DNA of 64,000 nt from Salarias fasciatus (lineage: Eukaryota > Chordata > Actinopteri > Blenniiformes > Blenniidae): contig NC_043764.1 in NCBI RefSeq assembly GCF_902148845.1, forward strand, positions 25,399,594-25,463,593. Reading direction: 5' to 3'. This document shows positions 28,296 through 39,485 of the stretch, piece by piece. Below the pieces are notes generated by a model, which ran no database searches, was not told the DNA's origin, and was given only the letters and a program-made list of their open reading frames with translations. The position numbers were made by a program, and so were the translations under genes. Each line of letters opens with the position of its first letter. The stretch's first letter is position 1.

Positions 28296-28328
28296 ATGAT
28301 TGCCACGTGACAGAAGATGAGACGCTGA
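28296..28328 (+). promoter_or_regulatory. Two minimal uORFs in the ppard leader
   Basis: ATG at 28296 encodes MIAT then stops at 28310, and ATG at 28317 encodes MRR then stops at 28328. Both lie in the exon that carries the main start at 28348, so any transcript using this acceptor includes them. Confidence 0.7.
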
Positions 28329-28347
28329 GCCAGCTTCGACAGGAACC

Positions 28348-31300
28348 ATGGACGGGCTTCAGCAAGCTGCCACGGAGCAGCCCGACAGGGTGAATGGCTT
28401 CTCTGGGCCCAAATCCCCTCAGGAGGACACAGCCGACGCGGGGTGGACGCCCCCGGGGGGCGAGTCCGGAGGCTCGGACAGCTGCGGAGGGACGAGCGTT
28501 TCGGAGTCCACGGACCTGCATGAGTTAAAGTCCAGGGAAAGTGAGGATGAGGAGGAGAGGGAGGTGGCAGCGCCTGCCTCCACCGACCTGAAAGGGGACC
28601 AGAAGAAGAGACAGAAAGAGGACGACGATCAGGAGGACAATCAGAGCAAGCAGGTCAGCAGCGCATCGTCCAGCTACACCGGTAAGCCCCTCTCCGGCAA
28701 AATCCCTTCAGTGATATTCAGATACACATTAATGTTGACGCATTTCAACGCACAGACCTGTCCCACACCTCGTCGCCCTCGCTGTCGGAGCAGCTGCGCC
28801 TCGGCCGGGAAGACAACGCCGCCGCCGGGATCAGCGTGGAGTGTAAGGTCTGCGGCGACAAGGCCTCCGGCTTCCACTACGGCGTGCACGCCTGTGAAGG
28901 TTGCAAGGTAACACGGTTTCGTTCATCGCGGCAGAATGCGGCGAGACATCAGCCGCTGAGCCGGCGTGTCGTTTTTTTTCTCTCTCAGGGCTTTTTCCGG
29001 CGGACCGTCCGGATGAAGCTGGAGTATGAGCGCTGCGAGCGTTCCTGCAAGATTCAGAAGAAGAATCGAAACAAGTGCCAATATTGTCGCTTCCAGAAGT
29101 GCCTGTCTTTGGGGATGTCCCACGATGGTGAGAGAGTAAACTCCTTTTTAAAATCATATTTTAATCTTTTCATGATGAGTCACTGCTGTGGATTTCATAA
29201 TCGACTCCTAACGTCCCGTTTACGCCACAACATTTTAAAACTAAGAAGAGTTGTAGGTGCTCAGAGCCACTGAAAATGCAACTTTTTGAAAATTGCTCCC
29301 AAAGTAAAACTTTTCAAGCTACCCAACTCCGTCTCCGTGGAAACGGGGGAACTGCAGAACATTTATGAAGCTGGGAATAGAAGAATTTCATTGAACCTGA
29401 AGTGAGCAACAAATCTGCTCCCTCACTTCAAATCCTTCCTAATCTTCTTTTAGATGTTTTACATAATGTGTGGTCGCTCTCAGAATTAACAGCCTAATTT
29501 TTCAGCATTGCGTTGTTATAACTCTTCGTTGATCCACCATTTAGTTTTGAGAGGATCCACTTGTGTGATTGTGCGTATTTGTTCAGCGATCCGATACGGA
29601 CGTATGCCCGAGGCGGAGAGGAAGAAGCTGGTGGCGGGTCTGCTCGCAGAGGAGCTGAACCTCAGCAAGCCGGGGGGCTCCGACCTGAAGACCCTGGCCA
29701 AACAAGTCAACACAGCCTACCTGAAGAACCTCAGTATGACCAAGAAGAGGGCCCGCAGCATCCTGACGGGCAAAACCAGCAGCACCTCAGTGAGTACCGC
29801 ATGATGCTCGGGAATGGCAGCATACTTTTGCTTTGCAACTCATATCAGCGGTTACTGCCGTGTGCCGCGACCTCTTTGACCCTTAAAGCTGGGGTAAGCA
29901 GATGGCAGAAAGACCCAAAGACAAGAGTTTGGAGATGACAGATCTTTTTCCTGCAGCGCCTCTCCTCTTTGTTCTAAGCCTCTTTACCGGCCTGCTTATG
30001 TGCTCATCAGAAGATCTGATCAGACTGGATGTCAGACCTCAGTTGAAGGGTGGGGTTGCAGGGTCTGGGTTTTTTTCTAGATTGTTTCAGGTTAGTTGGT
30101 GACTCTAAGTTACCTGTAGATGTGAATGTTGTCCATGTTCAGCTGTAAATGGCTCCAGCATTGTCGTGTTTTTTTTGTACATCGTCTCTAAGCAGGCTTA
30201 ATTTGTATCTGAGCTTTCGTAACAAAACTGGTAAGTTTTGTTCAAGTCAGCTGAGAAATAGTGCTGGTTATCTATCTGCACGCAGACATGGTAACTGTTT
30301 TTGTAGCACTTCTCCAAGCCATGGCTACAAAGTGTTTTACGACTGAGATACAACAAAATTGACCAGAGGACTCAGGCTGTGAACCGGCCCACAAGGAGTT
30401 AAACATCTTGTAAACAAGGAGGCCGCAGGGCAAGGTGTGTGTTTGTGTGTGTATTTTTCTCGGGCTCAAAGCCTGGGACCTGTGTAGGTGTGTGTGTGTA
30501 GGAGATGGACAAAGGAAAGCTGGGAGCAAAGTTCCAGTTGGAGATGAGTAATGTGCGAAAATTGAAACGACGGGGCTTGACGGCACCACCTTGTTGGAAA
30601 GCTGCCTGAAATCCCATTATTTAAAGTAACGCTCTAACATGTTTGAAAAGTTATTTAAAAATTAGGCTCCCATTTTTCCACGTGCTGATGAGCCGTCTGT
30701 CCTGGTCCTCCCAGCCGTTCGTGATCTACGACGTGGACACGCTCTGGCAGGCGGAGAGCGGTCTGGTGTGGAGCCAGCTGCTGCCCGGCGCCCCCCTGAC
30801 CAAGGAGATCGGGGTTCACGTGTTTTACCGCTGCCAGTGCACGACGGTGGAGACAGTCCGGGAACTCACCGAGTTCGCCAAGTGCATTCCAGGGTTTGTG
30901 GACCTCTTCCTTAACGACCAGGTCAGTCGGCGCCTCCTCTGCTCGTCGCGCTCTAAAACGATTGTTGTTTTTGTTTTTCACGACTACCAAGAAAAGCACT
31001 GAAGGACAACTATATGTGTGTGTCTGCTCTGCGCAGGTGACTCTGTTGAAGTATGGCGTCCACGAGGCTATTTTTGCCATGTTGCCATCTCTCATGAACA
31101 AAGACGGACTGTTGGTGGCCAACGGCAAAGGCTTTGTCACGAGGGAGTTCCTGCGCAGCTTGAGGAAGCCCTTCAGCGAGATCATGGAGCCAAAGTTTGA
31201 GTTTGCTGTAAAGTTCAATGCTCTGGAGCTGGATGACAGCGACCTGGCCCTGTTCGTTGCTGCCATTATTCTGTGCGGAGGTGAGACTCGGTGGCTTCCT

Positions 31301-32482
31301 GGTAAAGTGCCGCTGTTTTAACTGGGGCTGGTTGCAGTCTTGAATATGAGTGTGGCTTTAAGTTCGAATTAAATAAAAAAGAAAACTCCCGCAGGACAGA
31401 CCGTTTGCTCACTGAGATTCGGGGGCTTTCTGCATGCGCTGGTTGAGGTTAGGTCAAAGGTCGAACCCTGTTCTGCAGACTCAAACACAGATCACACACT
31501 TCACTCTGACAGATCCCGAAGGAAGGTAAAGAGAGAAAAGAGACACATGAAGCTATTGATTATCAATGAGGAGAGGACAGAAAATGATCACATTATCTGA
31601 GGGGACTATCAGTGCGTTAAATACAGATCAACCTGCGTAGATGAAGCCAAACACGAGTGTTATTGTTACTTTTATACTTCAAATGTGGAGGATTTCAGAA
31701 GGAAACTGAAGGAAAGCAGGCATGGTGAGAGCTGTGTTTATCAAGCTGTGGCCTGTGGAAGCATGTCACCTCCAGATGAGATTGATTCCCAATTTAATAT
31801 TTAACGAAGACCCAGTAAGAATTTTTATCAGCTGTTGGAGATTTTTCATCTTTTCAAATAGAAACTGTAGTTATTATGTAGCTTTGAACTGTCAGTGACC
31901 TTTGCTTCCTTCCTAAGTTTCGTTTTTATCATAAATTATATAAGCATCACTTCAAGTGAGTGTATCTCATTCTGTTATAGTCAAACCTTGTATTCAGTCC
32001 TCAGGGTCACCTGCGTGTGGAACAGTTGAAAGATAAATCCTGTGACATTCAGTTCAGATCTGATAAATCAGCGATAACTTCAAATGCGAATCAAAGCAAC
32101 AGTGTGAAACATTCAGAGGTTGTATCAAAATCCTTAAATGCAAAAGTTTTCTGAAACGATGCGTTTTCACTTGAACCGTCGCCATGCCAACAGTCCGTGT
32201 TCTCCCCCCCCCCCCCCCCCCCCCCCCCCTGCAGATCGCCCCGGGCTGATAAACGTGAAGCAGGTGGAGCAGAGCCAGGACAGCATCCTCCAGGCCCTGG
32301 ACCTCCACCTCCAAGCAAACCACTCTGACTCTGTCTACCTCTTCCCCAAGCTGCTTCAGAAGATGGCCGACCTCCGTCAGCTGGTTACAGAGAACGCTCA
32401 GCTCGTCCAAAAGATCAAAAAGACTGAGTCGGAGACCTCGCTCCATCCTCTACTACAGGAGATCTACAAAGACATGTATTAG
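28348..32482 (+). CDS. ppard: Peroxisome proliferator-activated receptor delta
   Basis: Nuclear receptor that binds fatty-acid ligands and, paired with RXR, activates lipid-oxidation genes at PPRE sites. Seven coding exons give 508 aa: 28348-28681, 28756-28907, 28989-29127, 29587-29789, 30715-30921, 31037-31280 and 32235-32482; an untranslated part begins at 28289. The acidic A/B region fills 1-140. The DNA-binding domain starts near 141 ([21 protein letters not shown]-box CEGCKGFFRR, then [20 protein letters not shown]). The ligand-binding domain (about 277-508) has [32 protein letters not shown] and the AF-2 end [23 protein letters not shown] and the C-terminus fit delta rather than alpha or gamma, and the def6/fance neighbours agree. 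The A/B region is longer than in human PPARD (441 aa). Two tiny uORFs precede the start, whose context (ACCATGG) is strong. Confidence 0.98.
32204..32229 (+). repeat. C26 homopolymer at the last ppard acceptor
   Basis: Twenty-six C residues followed by TGCAG and the final ppard exon at 32235. The run serves as the pyrimidine tract of this acceptor. Confidence 0.95.
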
Positions 32483-32687
32483 CGTTCTCCCACGCAGACT
32501 GTTTTTTTTGTTTTTTTGTTTTTTTTTAGCAATACTGTTACAGACTGAATTTATAACAAAACACTGCATTCAGTTCAAGCACTGTTCCACGAATGGGCAT
32601 GGTTCCTCGAGTGCAGATGAGGCTGTTTCACCTGGTAGGGCTAACACAATCAGTTGTCAGCACAGTAGTGTGTGTGCGCGTGCGTAT

Positions 32688-32693
<6 letters not shown>

Positions 32694-32718
<25 letters not shown>
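32694..32718 (+). repeat. (TG)n microsatellite in the ppard 3' UTR
   Basis: A dinucleotide run about 210 bases past the ppard stop codon. Confidence 0.95.
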
Positions 32719-32722
<4 letters not shown>

Positions 32723-33141
32723 CGTGCGTGCGATGAGCATCTGGAATCATTTGCCGCGAATCTCAGTTTCCCACAACGGTCACTTAACAAGAAGAATGAT
32801 ATGTTTTGGCATCACAGCTGCTCCTGTTTCACTCTCATAGCAGGGCTAACCCCACACAGAGCGAGCGAGAGAGAGAGAGAGAGTGCCTCCTCCTTCACCT
32901 CCGCTCTGTTTTTAAGAAAAGCGCCTCACTCTCAAACAGAAAGGAGACATCCTTCTATACCCCCTTTTTCAGGCAACGAGGCTGAAGATGCACAAAATCA
33001 GTGTTTGTTTACATCAACACCAACCCCCCCCCTTCCCGTCGCCATCTCTATCTTTCGGTTTGAAGAACAAAACTGGGCTGGCTCCAGCAGTGTCGAGCTC
33101 TCATGGTGCGACTGTCTGTGCAATACCATTTCTTTTCTGTC

Positions 33142-33147
33142 AATAAA
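33142..33147 (+). terminator. Candidate ppard poly(A) signal
   Basis: AATAAA within CAATAAAACG, about 660 bases after the stop. Other ends further right are possible, since 33148-34270 holds no other gene. Confidence 0.5.
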
Positions 33148-34274
33148 ACGTGAGCTCCAAGTTCATTCGCTTTCGTCTTAAAGCCATCTTACCCGAGCGG
33201 TAAACTGTGGGACGTTTCACTTCCGAGGCTGACACTATAAACATACAAGGGACAGCATGCTTGGTTCTCGCCTGTTTCTTGTGCAAAATATGAACATGCC
33301 ATCTTTGTTTTATTTCTTTGTAATTCTTACTAATTATTTGTATTTGTTGATCATATTTGTAAGGGCAAAACATGAATTTATCATCTTGTTTCATGTATTA
33401 AGTATGTGGTTTTTATTTTTTTTTCGTATTATATATTTTAGTTGTACCAAATATATCATCAAGCGAAAAAAAAAAAAAAGAGAGAAAACTGCTTTTCTTC
33501 ATGAGGAGGTTCATGAATCAGCAGAATTGTTGAAAACCAGCAGATATAAAATATTTTCTGACTGAAAGTCATCAAGCATTTGGTATCTTATACATTTTGT
33601 AATCAAGATTTACAAAGTCCTGGATCACTTCTCTTGTGTTTGGTCTGATTTTTCTTCACAAAGTGTAACAGCCTTACTTTATTGGAGCCAAATCTCTTTG
33701 TTTCCGACTGTTTTTCACCCTCTGTCATGTACTTTTTTTCTGTTTTTTTGCTGTACCTCCTCTCGGTGGACCTACACAGTCCACCTTCAGAGGTCTCCTC
33801 TTGTGCTCTTACTCTGCCTCCATCCCTATCTACCTCCACTGTACCATCCGTGACGTTATTCCAGTCTAATCTGCTCCCTGACATTTATTTCTCTGCCTTA
33901 ATTCCTGCTTTTTGCAACGTTTTCTACTCTGGGCTTAAAGAATCAAAGGTGTGATGGATAAAAAGGAGAAGTTACACCAAAAAAAACAAACAAAAAAAAG
34001 TTTTGTAAGCTACCTCTGCAAGTGTAAAAATGAAATGATTTCTTCCTGATGGTCACATGTAAACAACCTGCAGATCTAGTTTAGTGATATCACACTCATA
34101 AACTTTATTTAGAAGTCATTCCGCTGAATTTCTTCGTTTTGTTTTTTCTTCCACAAGCCTGTTTGAAAAAAAAAAGAGGATGCGGTGCGTGACGTCAGCA
34201 GGTCGGCGCTCCTGATTGGTCGGTTGAACGTTAATTGATAAGCACGAGCGGCAGGTTCGTATATTAGGAGCAGC
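33148..34274. other. Intergenic region between ppard and the makorin gene
   Basis: AT-rich DNA with A runs near 33464-33480. I see no gene. The last 100 bases (GTGACGTCAGC at about 34189, then an inverted CCAAT, ATTGG, near 34215) look like the makorin promoter: CRE-like and CCAAT motifs 60-90 bases before the start codon. Confidence 0.5.
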
Positions 34275-34765
34275 ATGGCGGGCCGCCGCTGGACCACTAA
34301 CGCTCGGGGGATGGAAGCGGCTGGTAGTCAGGAGATCTGCCGGTAAGCTCAGGCGCGCGTGAGTTTATTATCAAACCACATAAAAAAAAAACCGTAATGG
34401 CCTTGTCAGTTTATGTCCATGAAGTTGGCAGAAAGTGGGCAACAAATGAGGAAAAAAATGAGATATCAAACAATGAAACTACTTATGTAGCAAACAAATG
34501 ACGCCCAACTTGTTTGTTTATAATATATGTAGTGTTTTCGTCTGCGTTTCCTGACATGAGTATTATTTTTTTAAAAAGTGAGTTATAATTATGTACACAA
34601 ACCACAGCATTTTTTAAAATCTCCAAAAAGAAAGTAAACATAAACTTGCATATATTGTTCATTTTTAGTAAATGAATGCACGAAGTTGTCAGGATCAAGC
34701 CTCCTGAGAGATGGAGGGTAAAGGCAGGGTTTGAAGGTCTGATATTTCACGTTTTCATTCATCGT

Positions 34766-34799
<34 letters not shown>

Positions 34800-37447
34800 G
34801 ATTTTGAAGAGAACTTTTCTTCATGTTAACTATTATGCACTATTATTATACACATTTTAAAACCGGATATGTTTGTGTGCAGATGAATGGAAAAATGGGC
34901 CACATCTTCACTTTTTATTTCCTGCGGGATATATGGCATGAGAGTATTGCGCAGTGCATGTGTTTTTAAATTGTTTCTGCTGCAGTTCCTACAGAACACA
35001 ATTGCACCTTCAAAATCTATTGATGTTTTAATTTCTCTGAATGGTTTAATTCATTCTGGAGTTGTTTTTTTTTTTTTTTTTATCAAAACTTGGATTCCTG
35101 AAGAAATGATTTCCTCAAATCAGGTGTGCGCTCCCTAACAATGGTCAATCTCCTTTCATTACAGACTTTTCATGAATGGCTCCTGCAGATTTGGTTCCAG
35201 ATGTTTTTTTCGCCATGAACTGCCATTTCCATCCTCATCCCAGATCTGTAGGTACTTCATTAAAGGTCAATGCTGGTTTGGTGAGCAGTGCAGGTAAATC
35301 CCCCACCCTTCAGCTTTAGCAATCACTCTCCAGATAGATAGGATAGATTCTCACTAATTTATTTATTTTTTTGTATTTTTTTCATTAATTTCTTGCAGGT
35401 ATCGCCACGTCCTTCAGCCTGAGGCTTACAGAGCGGCTGCAGACAGGAGGGGCTCGGTGCCCTCGGTCTCCTCCTCCAGCGTGCCTTTCTCTCCTGACAG
35501 GAGGGGGTCCGAGCCTTCTGTCCTGCAGTCTGAGGCTTCCAGGGAGAGTCGTGCCACTTCACAGACTACAGCTACCATCATCCGCCCTCTTCCTGACAGT
35601 GGTCCCCTGATAGCAAATACAAATGAAGGACAAGCACAAGGTATACTTTGTCTTTTCTTCCCCCAAGTTATGCTGGGGTAAGATGACATTTATTTTCCTC
35701 TTTGCAGAAACTAACTTGGACTCTGTTCAGAGATCAGATGTTGCGCAACAAGGTGCAAGCCAAGGAACAAATGAGGTTTTGCCTTTTTTTTTTTTTTTAC
35801 CCCAATACAATCTCTTTGCTGCAGATTGATCCCAGTTGTTTTTATCTGATGCAGAAGTCTTTGTGTCCAGGAACCCTCTTCATCAGATACAGTGGAGGAC
35901 GGAGCTGCTGTTGCCGCTGCTTCCGGATCAGCTGAGGACGCCGGAGCTGCTGCTGCGGCTCCTGCGTCGTCAGCTGCTCAAAGCAAAGCTGAGGTAGCAC
36001 AGGCCTTCCTCCGGAGTAAAGAGGTGACCTGTGGGATCTGCATGGACAAGGTGTATGAAAAGCCCGATTCAAGAGACCATGTCTTTGGAATCCTGCCAAA
36101 CTGCAGCCACTCGTATTGCTTGAAGTGCATCAGGACCTGGAGGAAATCCAAAGACTTTGGTCCAGACCTGGTGAAGTAGGTCTCGCTGAAGGCTGAGTGT
36201 GATCTTTGAAAGAGCTGAAGTTGACCTCTGTTTTCACTTTTCGCTCCCAGGAACTGCCCCCAGTGCAGAGTGAGCTCTGCTTTCTATGTGCCACATAAAT
36301 ACTGGGTGGAAGGACAAGAAAAGGATCGTTTGATCGCTGCATTCAAACAAAAATTCGGGTATGTGAGACTTTAAAAGAAATAAATAAATCCTTTCTTTGG
36401 AACTGATGTTCACAAATTATTTTCGTTGCACTGAATCTTGTCATTTGAAACAGTAACTCCTTAATTGGCTTTGCTTTGGATGGAGTTGAATGTGATCCTA
36501 AGTGCTAAGCAGACCTCTGAGTTTGAGCATGTCTCCTGGCTGCAGCTGCATGTTATGATTCACTTGAAAAGGGGCTGCATTATTATTTCTCATCCAAAAT
36601 GTGGTTTTTAATGAGAAGTTGTAAGCCTCCGGTGTGACTGCAGAGTTGATTGTTGACACTTGTTGTGCAATTCCTCCCAGTTCCTGCCTACCCGGGGGAG
36701 AAAGGAGAAGTTGGTATTTTAGGCTGGCAATGTTTGCTTTTTCAAATGAATGCTGGACAGTTGCCTTAACATTTATTCTGGGACATCCACAAAAATGTAG
36801 CATACGCCGCTACATGCGATTCATACGGCGGTTTATTGTGTTTTAACCAGTTGAGAACTTGGAACAGCTTATAGAGGAGCCAAGATGCACTGCGGGATTT
36901 CCTGTTGTCCACAATATCAGCAAAGATATCGCGTCTGTCACCTCCCAACTTTAATCTGGATTCTACTGCACAAAACAAGATGCCTCGGTTTGCTTGTCTG
37001 AGCTGCGGGTTGTCCACTTTTATATTTTTTAAATAGGGTTGTACTTTGTAAATAAGCACATCAGTTCAATTATTAGTGCAATATCGCTGTATAATCCTTG
37101 CTTCTCTTTTCGTCTTTCCCAGTAAGAGAAGGTGCCATTTTTATTCTCAACACGGTTACTGTCCTTTCAAAGCGGAATGCCTTCATCGACACGACAAGCC
37201 TCCGGCACACAGACTGACTCGGGTTTGTATGTTGATTGGTCTCACACTCCAGCCAAGTGTGCTGTAAGGTGTCACTGACGTTTAATCTGGGGTATTTCCT
37301 TTTCCTGTCCCTCAGTATACAGAAGATGAAGACGACAGCGAGAGCGAAGACATGGGCCTCTTCGGTTTTTTTATCGCCATGACTTTCCTCAGCCTCGATG
37401 AAGATGACGACGACTTTGATTGGCCTTTTTTCATTACTGAAGATTAG
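34275..37447 (+). CDS. mkrn4: Makorin RING-finger E3 ubiquitin ligase (probably mkrn4)
   Basis: Makorins are RNA-binding E3 ubiquitin ligases. Eight exons give 383 aa: 34275-34342, 35165-35293, 35399-35640, 35708-35775, 35871-36175, 36251-36358, 37123-37222 and 37316-37447. Two N-terminal C3H fingers occupy 22-40 (CRLFMNGSCRFGSRCFFRH) and 51-69 (CRYFIKGQCWFGEQCRYRH). A Ser/Ala-rich linker without cysteines follows. The RING starts at Cys223 (CGICMDKVYEKPDS...HSYCLKCIRTWRKSK...CPQCR), preceded by the makorin signature FLRSKEVTCGIC. A further C3H finger (CHFYSQHGYCPFKAECLHRH) sits after it. The makorin Cys-His motif between the N-terminal fingers and the RING is absent. The tail is acidic with hydrophobic patches and ends WPFFITED. 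The mkrn4 assignment rests on this reduced architecture and on recall of a fish-specific makorin, so the symbol is less sure than the family. A second in-frame ATG lies at 34311. Confidence 0.85.
34771..34799 (+). repeat. Poly(T) run in the makorin first intron
   Basis: An uninterrupted T run of about 29 bases. No element boundary is recognisable beside it. Confidence 0.9.
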
Positions 37448-38063
37448 TTTCTGAGCATCGTTCCTTTTGTCTGTGCAATAATTCCAAGCCCCCCCCCCCA
37501 AAAAAAAAACCTGTGAATTTACCCTCCCTTCCTCTTCAAATCGATAAACCTGTGTGAAGCCTTTGAGATCAGAGTTATGAGCCATGCATTGTCAAGTACA
37601 GACAGATTTTTAAGTGGTTACTTGAATTCGATGCAGTATTTGGCAACATGCTTTTTCTGCGTTGATGGTTAGACTCTGACGGACTAGATGTTTAATTTTT
37701 TTATCTCTGATCTTGTTGGTGTCCTTTCCTGCTGCCTGAAGTTTTTTTCCATCCTCCCGCATGCAGTTTTTCTGATGTGTAGCAGACCCCCCCCCTCCAC
37801 CCCAATCCCCAATTGATGAATTTAGACCTTTATTCAAGCGGTTTGCACAAATCTGATGTTTTAGGAAAAAAAGAAAGCGTAAGTGGTTTTTAATTGCCTG
37901 AGGGTTAAAAAAAAAAAAAAAAGTGATAGCTGAGTCTTGTCAAATGTCAATTACAGCTACTGTTGCCTGCATCTAGTCATGAAAACACTTGCAAGCTTTT
38001 GGCAAGAACCTGGGAAAAGTAAGGTTTTACTCCTTTTTAAGCAAGGTGTACTTGTAGACAGAA

Positions 38064-38069
38064 AATAAA
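38064..38069 (+). terminator. Candidate makorin poly(A) signal
   Basis: AATAAA about 620 bases after the stop codon, followed by GT-rich sequence (TGTCCTGCTC). Confidence 0.5.
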
Positions 38070-39439
38070 CATTGTTTCACAGTTTTTCTCACTGAAAAAT
38101 GTGTCCTGCTCTTCATTGAAGGTTTTTTTTTTTTTTTTTTTGAACGATGCTGCACAGTGACACGAAGCAATTTAGCATCTCTTTACAGTTTTATCCTCCA
38201 GTGGCTGAACTGCCATGCATGTTACAACTGTTAAATGAAATGCTGACTTGTTTAAGCATTTAAATGCTCCGTTACGTTAACCAGCCACATATCAGCAGTT
38301 TCAATGTATAAAGGTATGTTTAATTTGTTTTCTTCAGACTAAACTTGGGAGTCAAACATATTTTAGTTCCATTTTTCTGGCCCTTAACTTGGATAAATGT
38401 CCAAGTAACTTCTGCAGCAGTTAAATTCTGGATGTTTTTATAAACTCACTGTCGGTATGGTCTTTAGAGTACTTGCTATCTTTCTTTGCAGCATCACAGA
38501 TATCTGTGTTGTGTCTGGAAAGTAAGTGTTTGAAATTTTTGCAGTTTGTTTGGGTTCACGAGTCAGATTGGAACCACTTGTGGTCTGATTTTGGTCTATG
38601 GGCCTTATGTTTGACGCTAATGACATGGATGAAACTCTGGCAGTTGGCGGCACAATTAGGATGTCATGAACTACAAATGTTTGCATTATTGTACGTCACT
38701 TCACAGAAATAACCTTTGTCGTTGCACAATGTACATTGAAACTGGAAAGTTGCTCCTCACAGTGCCCAGAGAACAAAAACCAACTGTTGTGTTGTTTTGC
38801 GGTCTTGACAAGAGTTAAGCATAATGGTCACCAATACCTGGTATTACTTAGGTTTTTTTTTTTTTTTAACTAGTCCCATTTGTAAAACTGCCTTAAAAAA
38901 GACCTTTTCTATACTTTCTCCATCTCTGATCAGGACTGATAGAAGAAAGTGCTAATCACAACATTGTTTTATGAACGTGAGCAGAGGGCAGTGATGAACG
39001 TGGAGTTGTGGGAATTAAAAATAATCTTATGGTGTCCACTGAAAGGAAATGGGAGGTCGAGGGCATTTGAAGCACCAAGATGGTATGATATTCAATTTAA
39101 AATAAATTCTTAATAAAATATGCAAAACAATTAATGGAAATATTTAAAGAGTAAAAAAAAAATCCATGTTTTTGTAACTGCCACGACACAAAAAAATATT
39201 TAATAATGGTAAATTAAATGAAAAAATTAAAAATGTCAATCATATAAAAATAATTTATTTCCCAAAAATAATTGGATGTTTTTTTTTTAATACTACAAAT
39301 AAACACTGAAGGGATTTCAAGCAGAGGCGCGGGTTGTGGTGATGTTACACTTCTGTGCTGCAGGGGGCGTTCCGCGTTTTAACGCGAGGGCGAGCCGCTG
39401 AAAGCAACAGAGAAGAAGAAGCGTTTAACTTACGGCGCG
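38070..39439. other. Intergenic region between the makorin gene and fance
   Basis: No gene seen. It contains T runs (38127-38142, 38852-38867), a reverse-oriented hAT-family end near 38570-38615 and, in the last 100 bases, the GC-richer fance 5' flank. Confidence 0.55.
38570..38615 (-). mobile_element. Diverged end of the hAT-like family
   Basis: GGTCTATGGGCCTTATGTTTGAC is the reverse of the family's left end (GTCAAACATAAGGCCC). Only this terminal part is recognisable. Confidence 0.45.
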
Positions 39440-39485
39440 ATGGCGGAGCGAGAGACGGAGCTTCTGTTTTGGTGTTTCGGATTAA

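Noticed and set aside
30655-31266. 203-codon minus-strand frame across two ppard exons
   Set aside because: It is the reverse of conserved ligand-binding-domain exons and crosses an intron without its own splice logic; a shadow.
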